NCBI GenBank assembly: GCA_030630935.1
Contig: DAOVMD010000261.1
Location: 1 to 5,089, forward strand
Direction of reading: 5' to 3'
DNA: 5,089 nt
From: Candidatus Mcinerneyibacteriota bacterium
Lineage (GTDB): Bacteria > AUK180 > JAQVHJ01
Shown: one piece after another, positions 1-4,070 of the stretch
How the letters are laid out: each line of letters begins with the position of its first letter
Position numbering within the stretch: the stretch's first letter is position 1
Position numbers and translations under genes: made by a program
Notes under the pieces: generated by a model
Databases searched by the model: none
What the model saw: only the letters and a program-made list of their open reading frames with translations
What the model was told of the DNA's origin: nothing

Positions 1-2
1 AT

Positions 3-863
3 AAAAATAATATCAAGGAAACGTATCTTTCCGATAAAGAGGTTAGGAAGCATAAAAATTCATCTATTGTAGTTGCGTTAATTGGAGAAAAAATTAAAGT
101 TACAACAAATGAAATTGCTGCTGAGATCAGGTATCTTAAAGGGATTGACAGGTATTTCAAGGAATCGGAAGCTGAGCGTAAGAAGATACTGGATGTAATT
201 ATTAATCGCAAGATTTTTTATTTGGAATCTGAAAAACGTGATTATTCAAAAACAAAGAAGTCCAAGAGACGTGTTTTGAAGATGAAGAAGGATGAGCTCT
301 TCAAGTTCATGGTTCTAAAATATATCCCATCTAAATTAGATATCTCTGAATTTGAATTAATGGACTATTATGAAAAGAACAAGAAAAGATTCTTTTCTCC
401 GGAAAAGATACATGTAAGGCATATTTTATTTGATACAGAACCTGAAGCGAAAAAGATTTATAAAAAGATCAAGGGTTCAAAAACCCCGGTAAAGACCTTT
501 AAGATTTATGCTGAGAAATTTGCACGCGGTCCTAAATCATTGAAGAAGGTCGCCGGAGATTTAGGATTTATTCAGCGTGGAGTCATGCCGGATAATTTTG
601 ATGATATTGCATTTTCATTAGGGAAAAATGAAATTAGTAAAATTGTAAAGACTGAATTTGGATTTCATATTATTTTACTTGAAGAACGTCAGGAAGAGAT
701 ATATATTTCTTTTAGTAATGTTAGACAGAAATTAAGGCAAGAGATATTTAACGCTCGGAAAAGTACGATGGTTGAAGATTATTATAATGATTTAAAGAAG
801 AACTATACAATAAAAATTTATTTGAGAGAGGAGCAGATTAATGGCAAAGAAGAAAAGATTTAG
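3..863 (+). CDS. SurA/PpiC-type peptidyl-prolyl cis-trans isomerase (5' partial)
   Basis: Likely a periplasmic parvulin-type prolyl isomerase and chaperone that helps exported or outer-membrane proteins fold. The frame is open to the left edge, giving 286 visible residues with the N-terminus (presumably the signal sequence) missing. Visible residues 21-125 resemble a SurA N-terminal chaperone domain: the opening SIVVALIGEKIKVTTNEI follows the family pattern of 'VVA.VNGE.IT..E', followed by Lys-rich helices. Residues about 136-228 are a parvulin domain with VRHILF (His140), GDLGFI (185-190) and FGFHII (His222), the usual conserved positions. A final helix about 230-265 resembles the C-terminal helix of SurA/PrsA proteins. 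A TTG at 222 could be called as a start but would cut away the chaperone domain, and there is no in-frame ATG upstream of it in the window. The 3' end overlaps the next gene by 23 nt. Family assignment is firm; whether it is SurA, PpiD or PrsA-like cannot be decided without the N-terminus. Confidence 0.9.
   Translation, partial: KNNIKETYLSDKEVRKHKNSSIVVALIGEKIKVTTNEIAAEIRYLKGIDRYFKESEAERKKILDVIINRKIFYLESEKRDYSKTKKSKRRVLKMKKDELFKFMVLKYIPSKLDISEFELMDYYEKNKKRFFSPEKIHVRHILFDTEPEAKKIYKKIKGSKTPVKTFKIYAEKFARGPKSLKKVAGDLGFIQRGVMPDNFDDIAFSLGKNEISKIVKTEFGFHIILLEERQEEIYISFSNVRQKLRQEIFNARKSTMVEDYYNDLKKNYTIKIYLREEQINGKEEKI
829..833 (+). promoter_or_regulatory. Ribosome binding site for the small membrane protein gene
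   Basis: AGGAG lies 7 nt before the ATG at 841, inside the last codons of the upstream isomerase gene. Its good spacing supports the overlapping start at 841 and makes translational coupling with the upstream gene plausible. Confidence 0.7.
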
Positions 864-1038
864 AGCTAAGTCCCCCTTACCAAAGGAATCGAAAGTCAAG
901 AAACCAGAGCTGGAACCAGAGATAGTTGAAGAGATTGAACCGATTGAAATCGGTTGGGAATTTCACAAGGTTCCCCTGATACTTTCGGTTGTTATTGCAG
1001 TTGTTTTTTATGTTCTGGTTTTTATATTTGTAAAGTAA
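841..1038 (+). CDS. Small single-pass membrane protein, unknown function
   Basis: A 65-residue protein I do not recognise. Three parts are visible: a basic N-terminus (MAKKKRFRAK, then more Lys to about residue 21), an acidic Glu/Pro/Ile-rich stretch (about 22-40), and one strongly hydrophobic segment (about 44-64) ending in a terminal Lys. This is the layout of a tail-anchored, C-terminal single-span protein, with the charged N-terminal part probably cytoplasmic (inferred from the positive charges and the lack of a cleavage site). The start overlaps the isomerase gene by 23 nt, has a well-placed AGGAG, and the stop merges into the yicC ribosome site, so the gene sits firmly in the operon. 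It is probably real, because it fills the gap exactly and has a membrane-protein composition. A role with the neighbouring envelope chaperone is possible, but nothing in the sequence shows one. Confidence 0.75.
   Translation: MAKKKRFRAKSPLPKESKVKKPELEPEIVEEIEPIEIGWEFHKVPLILSVVIAVVFYVLVFIFVK
938..955 (+). repeat. Short perfect inverted repeat within the small membrane protein gene
   Basis: AACCGATT and AATCGGTT face each other around two bases (GA); as RNA this would be a 7-bp stem with a 4-nt loop (TGAA). It falls in the codons for EPIEIG, just upstream of the membrane-segment codons. It might slow translation or protect the mRNA, but it may equally result from the repeated Glu-Ile codons. 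No protein-binding role can be shown. Confidence 0.25.
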
Positions 1039-1043
1039 GGAGG
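1036..1043 (+). promoter_or_regulatory. Extended Shine-Dalgarno for yicC, fused to the upstream stop codon
   Basis: TAAGGAGG is an 8-nt match to the canonical anti-SD complement, and its TAA is also the stop codon of the small membrane protein gene. It lies 4 nt before the ATG at 1048, a short spacing. The next in-frame ATG (1060) is more distant and would remove the conserved MLHSMTGF start of YicC, so 1048 is kept. The arrangement favours reinitiation by ribosomes finishing the upstream gene. Confidence 0.75.
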
Positions 1044-1047
1044 AAAC

Positions 1048-1926
1048 ATGCTTCATAGTATGACTGGATTTTCGACTGAAACAATAAGTATTTCAAACCT
1101 GACCATTACATGTAATTTAAAAAGTTTAAATCATAAGTATGCTGATTTTGAGATTCAAATACCAATTACGGATCTGGATTTAGAGTTGGAATTACTTTCA
1201 ATTGCAAAAAAATCAATTACCCGCGGGAAATTATCGATAAATATTGAGATTGTAAAAGGTAATATCGTTAAAGATTTTGAATTAGATACTGAGTTACTCA
1301 AGAAAGTTAATCTTTTATTTAAGAAGACCAGGAAGATTCTCGGAGATGATTTCAAAAATATTCCAATCACTAATTTATTTCAGTTCAAAGAAATAATCAG
1401 ACCTGTGTATAGGAATAATAAACAATTACGAAGTGGGATATTAAAACTTTTTACTAAGACCTTATTAAAACTTTTAATATCCAGACGTTCAGAAGGTAAT
1501 GAACTTGAGTCAGATTTTAAAATGCGATTAAAACTTATAACATCTTTATTGAAAGTTATTAAATCAAGAAGAAGGAAGCATGTGGATAGGATGTCCAGGA
1601 TATTTAACGAGAAACTTAAGCAGTACGGAGCAGATTTAATGGACCCTGTTAAAGGGATAATAAAATTTGAGTTATCTGTAATTTCTGAGAAATGTGATAT
1701 TACAGAAGAACTTGTCAGGTGTAAATATCATATTTCAAATTTCCTCAGAAGTATTAACTCCAAAACTCAAGCTTCGGGGAAGAAACTCGATTTTATTACA
1801 CAGGAGTTATTACGTGAAATAAATACGATTTCAAGTAAATCATCTGATTTTGAAATTAGAAATAGTGTAATTTCAATTAAAGATGAACTTGAGAAGATTC
1901 GTCAACAAGTTCGAAATATAGAATAA
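1048..1926 (+). CDS. yicC: YicC family endoribonuclease
   Basis: A cytoplasmic endoribonuclease of the YicC/YloC family; the E. coli member degrades small RNAs such as RyhB. The 292-residue length is typical. The N-terminal YicC_N domain (about 1-155) opens with the signature MLHSMTGF, followed by SLNHKYADFE (family form 'SVNHRYLD') and the TRGK motif at 58-61. The C-terminal DUF1732 domain (about 205-292) carries CDITEELVR (216-224), GKKLDFITQELLREINT (244-260) and the closing EKIRQQVRNIE, all close to consensus. A Lys/Arg-rich helical linker (about 146-190) lies between them and includes the family 'REG' element as RRSEGNEL. Small departures are visible: Leu replaces Asn in the usual QE-MNRE element, and SSK replaces GSK. 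The place just before remA and gmk matches the yloC-remA-gmk order of Bacillus. Identity is secure; the RNA targets are unknown. Confidence 0.95.
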   Translation: MLHSMTGFSTETISISNLTITCNLKSLNHKYADFEIQIPITDLDLELELLSIAKKSITRGKLSINIEIVKGNIVKDFELDTELLKKVNLLFKKTRKILGDDFKNIPITNLFQFKEIIRPVYRNNKQLRSGILKLFTKTLLKLLISRRSEGNELESDFKMRLKLITSLLKVIKSRRRKHVDRMSRIFNEKLKQYGADLMDPVKGIIKFELSVISEKCDITEELVRCKYHISNFLRSINSKTQASGKKLDFITQELLREINTISSKSSDFEIRNSVISIKDELEKIRQQVRNIE

Positions 1927-1932
1927 TCACAC

Positions 1933-1937
1933 GGGGA
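1933..1937 (+). promoter_or_regulatory. Atypical ribosome binding site for remA
   Basis: GGGGA lies 6 nt before the ATG at 1944 in the 17-nt gap after yicC. It is a weaker, non-standard purine run compared with the AAGGAGG used by yicC, and may lower RemA translation. The start itself is fixed by family length and the conserved N-terminus. Confidence 0.45.
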
Positions 1938-1943
1938 CATTTT

Positions 1944-2198
1944 ATGGGCTCAAGATTTTTAAATATTGGTTATGGTAACCTGGTTTTAATTGAGAAGATA
2001 GTAGCAATAATAAAGCCGACATCTTCTCCTATTAAAAAGGTAAGAACTGAAGCCCGGAAATCAGGACGATTGATTGATGCTACCTTTGGCCGTAAAACCA
2101 GGTCTGTGATATTCATGGAGTCAGAACATATTATCCTATCTGCATTAAAGCCTGAGACGATTATGGAACGTGTTGAAGAAAAAACATTTAAGGATTAA
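1944..2198 (+). CDS. remA: RemA-type DNA-binding regulator (DUF370)
   Basis: A small DUF370 protein of 84 residues, matching the family's usual 80-90. In Bacillus subtilis RemA is a DNA-binding activator of biofilm matrix and osmoprotection genes that assembles into a ring-like oligomer. The family pattern is present along the whole length: FLNIGYGN (5-12), SSPIKK (27-32), RLIDATFGRKTRSVI (42-56), ESEHIILSALKPETI (59-73). Arg50-Lys51 occupy the place of the paired arginines implicated in DNA contact in Bacillus-type RemA, so the basic charge is kept with Lys for the second Arg; Lys18 sits where another Arg is found. The gene lies 17 nt after yicC and 3 nt before gmk, as in Firmicutes. Outside Firmicutes the target genes are unknown, so biofilm control should not be assumed here. 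Family call is very confident. Confidence 0.93.
   Translation: MGSRFLNIGYGNLVLIEKIVAIIKPTSSPIKKVRTEARKSGRLIDATFGRKTRSVIFMESEHIILSALKPETIMERVEEKTFKD
2190..2194 (+). promoter_or_regulatory. Ribosome binding site for gmk inside remA
   Basis: AAGGA sits in the last codons of remA, 7 nt before the gmk ATG at 2202. With only three bases between the remA stop and the gmk start, the two genes are probably translationally coupled. Confidence 0.65.
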
Positions 2199-2201
2199 AT
2201 A

Positions 2202-2807
2202 ATGAATAAAGGTTTTTTAGTTATCATATCCGCACCATCGGGTGCAGGGAAAACTACTATCTGCAAGCGCTTACTAAAGAGGAAACCGGAGTTGGTATAT
2301 TCAATCTCGACAACTACCCGGAAACCAAGACGTGGTGAGAAGACAGGAGTCGATTATTTTTTTCTGAATAAACAGGAATTTGAGAAGAAAATTAAAAAGA
2401 ACCAATTTGCTGAATGGGCGATTGTTCATAGTAATTACTATGGAACTCTAAAGCATTTTGTTGATAGGAATATAAACGCCGGTCGGATTGTAATTTGCGA
2501 TATTGATGTTCAAGGCGGGGAAAAAATTATGAAAGTTTATCCTCAAGCGGTTAAGATTTTTATTGTGCCGCCTACCTGGGAGGAGTTGGAACACCGATTA
2601 AGATTCAGGGCAACAGATACGGATAATGTAATTCAGCGCAGATTAAAAAATGCCGAGAAGGAATTAAAATATTTAAAGAAGTATAAATATTGTGTTGTAA
2701 ATGATTCTGTCTCTATTGCAGTGAAACATATTGAAAGTGTAATTAATTCGGAAAAGTTAATGATCTCCAGATTGAAGAACATTAATAACTTCTTTAAAAA
2801 GGGGTAG
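2202..2807 (+). CDS. gmk: Guanylate kinase
   Basis: Cytoplasmic enzyme converting GMP and ATP to GDP and ADP, essential for GTP and dGTP supply and for recycling of GMP-derived nucleotides. The 201-residue length is normal. The P-loop is SAPSGAGKTT (10-19), as in E. coli Gmk. The GMP-binding domain follows: STTTRKPRRGE (36-46) with the guanine/phosphate-contacting arginines, DYFF (51-54), then EWAIVHSNYYGT (71-82) with the conserved Glu and Tyr. DIDVQGG (100-106) is the Walker-B-like strand. The lid (about 126-147) reads RLRFRATD where the family usually has RLRGRG(T/Q)D, so two glycines are replaced by Phe135 and Ala137. The ATP-side VVNDS element is at 165-169. All main active-site residues are present, so it should be active. 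It starts 3 nt after remA and ends 8 nt before coaBC. Confidence 0.96.
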   Translation: MNKGFLVIISAPSGAGKTTICKRLLKRKPELVYSISTTTRKPRRGEKTGVDYFFLNKQEFEKKIKKNQFAEWAIVHSNYYGTLKHFVDRNINAGRIVICDIDVQGGEKIMKVYPQAVKIFIVPPTWEELEHRLRFRATDTDNVIQRRLKNAEKELKYLKKYKYCVVNDSVSIAVKHIESVINSEKLMISRLKNINNFFKKG

Positions 2808-2815
2808 AGTAGAAT

Positions 2816-3991
2816 ATGTCAGGGAGAATAATCATAGGAGTTACAGGATCCATTGCTGCATTTAAATCTTTAGAACTTGTCCGAATGCTTGTTAAAAACG
2901 GGAAAGAGATAGACGTAATTTTAACAGAAGCCGGGGAAAGATTTATTCCCAAGGTAAATTTCAAATCATTTACATCAGGGACAGTGGCTTCCGATCTCTG
3001 GTCTGAAGAAGTTAATCAGCCTATTCATATTAAATTATCAAAAGCTGCGTCAATTTTGGTAGTGGTTCCTGCATCTGCAGATTTTATTGCAAAAGCCGCA
3101 GCTGGTATTGCTGATAATCTTTTATTGTCAACCTTTTTAGCTTTTAATGGACCTAAAATCATTGCACCTGCAATGAATCCCAATATGTATAAGAACCCTA
3201 TAACTCTTAGAAATATTAGAACTCTCCGTAAATTCGGAGTTGATTTTATTGAACCCACCACCGGGTATATGGCTGATTACTTGATTGGAGTTGGGCACCT
3301 GGCTGATTTACAGGATATCTTTGATTATATTGAGAAGTACGAAAGAAAGCAAGTTTTAAAAGGGAAGAAAGTATTAATAACTGCCGGTGGGACGAGGGAA
3401 TTTCTTGACCCGGTTAGATTTATTGGTAATCCATCAACCGGAACAATGGGTATTGAGCTAGCACGTGAGTTTTGGAAGTTTGGTGCTGAAGTAAAATTGA
3501 TATCAGCAAATATCTCAAAACAGATTCCAAGTTATATTAAGAATATAGAAGTCATTAATTCGGAAGAGATGTTGAAAGTAGTAAGAAAAAACTTTAAAGC
3601 CTCAGATATATTTGTTTCAACTGCTGCAATCTCTGATTTCACACCAAGGACTCCGAAGAAAGTGAAAATAAAAAAATCAACTGACTTGAAAGAGATAAAG
3701 CTTAAAAGAACAATTGATATAATTAAAGAAATCTCTAAGCATAAAGGTAAGAAGAAAATAATAGGTTTTGCTGCTGAAACATTAAATCTTGAATCTGAAG
3801 CAGAGCACAAATTGATTGAAAAGAAGTTAGATTTAATAGTTGGAAATTATGTAGGAAAGAATAGGGGTTTTGGTGAAATTACTTCAGAAGGAATAATTTT
3901 AGGAGAGAAAACAAGAATTGAATTTTCGGGCTTAACAAAACCTGAATTATCCCGAAAAATACTTGAAGTGATACTTCAAGTTTGGTACTGA
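2816..3991 (+). CDS. coaBC: Bifunctional CoaBC (phosphopantothenoylcysteine synthetase/decarboxylase), atypical CoaC active site
   Basis: Two-domain coenzyme A enzyme: CoaB joins 4'-phosphopantothenate to cysteine using CTP, and CoaC, an FMN flavoprotein, decarboxylates the product to 4'-phosphopantetheine. Length 391 residues is close to the usual ~400. The CoaC half (1-175) has GVTGSIAAFK (8-17), His71 in HIKLSKAA (equivalent to E. coli His75), the FMN-site run PASADFIAKAAAGIADN (85-101), and PAMNPNMY (118-125) with Asn121 (E. coli Asn125). The substrate flap, normally LACGDVGEGRM, reads MADYLIGVGHL (152-162), so the catalytic Cys (E. coli Cys158) is Asp154. The CoaB half (181-391) has GKKVLITAGGTRE (183-195), GNPSTGTMG (204-212) with Asn205 but Thr210 for the usual Lys, KIKK (284-287) and GFAAET (317-322). 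No frameshift is visible. CoaB probably works; CoaC activity is uncertain. Confidence 0.93.
   Translation: MSGRIIIGVTGSIAAFKSLELVRMLVKNGKEIDVILTEAGERFIPKVNFKSFTSGTVASDLWSEEVNQPIHIKLSKAASILVVVPASADFIAKAAAGIADNLLLSTFLAFNGPKIIAPAMNPNMYKNPITLRNIRTLRKFGVDFIEPTTGYMADYLIGVGHLADLQDIFDYIEKYERKQVLKGKKVLITAGGTREFLDPVRFIGNPSTGTMGIELAREFWKFGAEVKLISANISKQIPSYIKNIEVINSEEMLKVVRKNFKASDIFVSTAAISDFTPRTPKKVKIKKSTDLKEIKLKRTIDIIKEISKHKGKKKIIGFAAETLNLESEAEHKLIEKKLDLIVGNYVGKNRGFGEITSEGIILGEKTRIEFSGLTKPELSRKILEVILQVWY
3961..3981 (+). repeat. Perfect inverted repeat at the 3' end of coaBC, possible weak terminator
   Basis: ACTTGAAG and CTTCAAGT form an 8-bp stem around a 5-nt loop (TGATA), inside the last ten codons of coaBC. 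Only three of the eight pairs are G-C and the stem is followed by just two T before GG; the next T-rich run (CTCTTTTTCTCTT) begins about 12 nt later. It could be a weak terminator or an mRNA-end stabiliser for the operon, but chance is possible. No better terminator is seen before the next promoter. Confidence 0.3.
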
Positions 3992-4004
3992 AACTCTTTT
4001 TCTC

Positions 4005-4033
4005 TTGACAATTTTTATAAAGTATGATAAAAT
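4005..4033 (+). promoter_or_regulatory. Sigma70-type promoter for the LysM gene
   Basis: A perfect -35 box TTGACA (4005-4010) is separated by exactly 17 nt from a -10 box TAAAAT (4028-4033), which is preceded by TG plus one base (4025-4027), an extended -10 element. The spacer is A/T-rich. Transcription would start near 4040, leaving a leader of about 30 nt before the ATG at 4071. The site lies in the only sizeable gap between genes and points at the LysM gene, so it marks a new transcription unit. Strength is inferred from consensus match alone. Confidence 0.85.
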
Positions 4034-4056
4034 ATACCTGTAGTAAAAAATAAATT

Positions 4057-4061
4057 AGGAG
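4057..4061 (+). promoter_or_regulatory. Ribosome binding site for the LysM gene
   Basis: AGGAG lies 9 nt before the ATG at 4071 in the short leader after the promoter. It fixes the start, which is directly followed by a standard signal peptide. Confidence 0.75.
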
Positions 4062-4070
4062 TAACATAAA

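Noticed and set aside
222-863. Isomerase starting at the TTG at 222
   Set aside because: The frame stays open to the left edge and the upstream 73 codons encode the expected SurA-type N-terminal domain; the TTG is an ordinary Leu codon.
1155-1370. Minus-strand reading frame opposite yicC
   Set aside because: It lies wholly antisense to a well-conserved gene and has the Ser/Ile/Phe-rich look of a shadow frame.
3025-3261. Minus-strand reading frame opposite the CoaC half
   Set aside because: Antisense to conserved FMN-site codons; no ribosome site or family resemblance.
3532-3810. Minus-strand reading frame opposite the CoaB half
   Set aside because: Antisense shadow of a conserved domain; Ser/Ile/Phe-rich low-information translation.
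4023-4028. TATGAT as the -10 box of the LysM promoter
   Set aside because: It would be only 12 nt from the TTGACA box; TAAAAT at 4028-4033 has the ideal 17-nt spacing.
3879-4067. Minus-strand reading frame across the coaBC-LysM gap
   Set aside because: A Leu/Phe-rich product of A-rich opposite-strand sequence; it covers the promoter and the coaBC end, with no sign of its own start signals.
3992-4070. Riboswitch or leader RNA before the LysM gene
   Set aside because: The predicted leader is only about 30 nt and A/T-rich without visible pairing.
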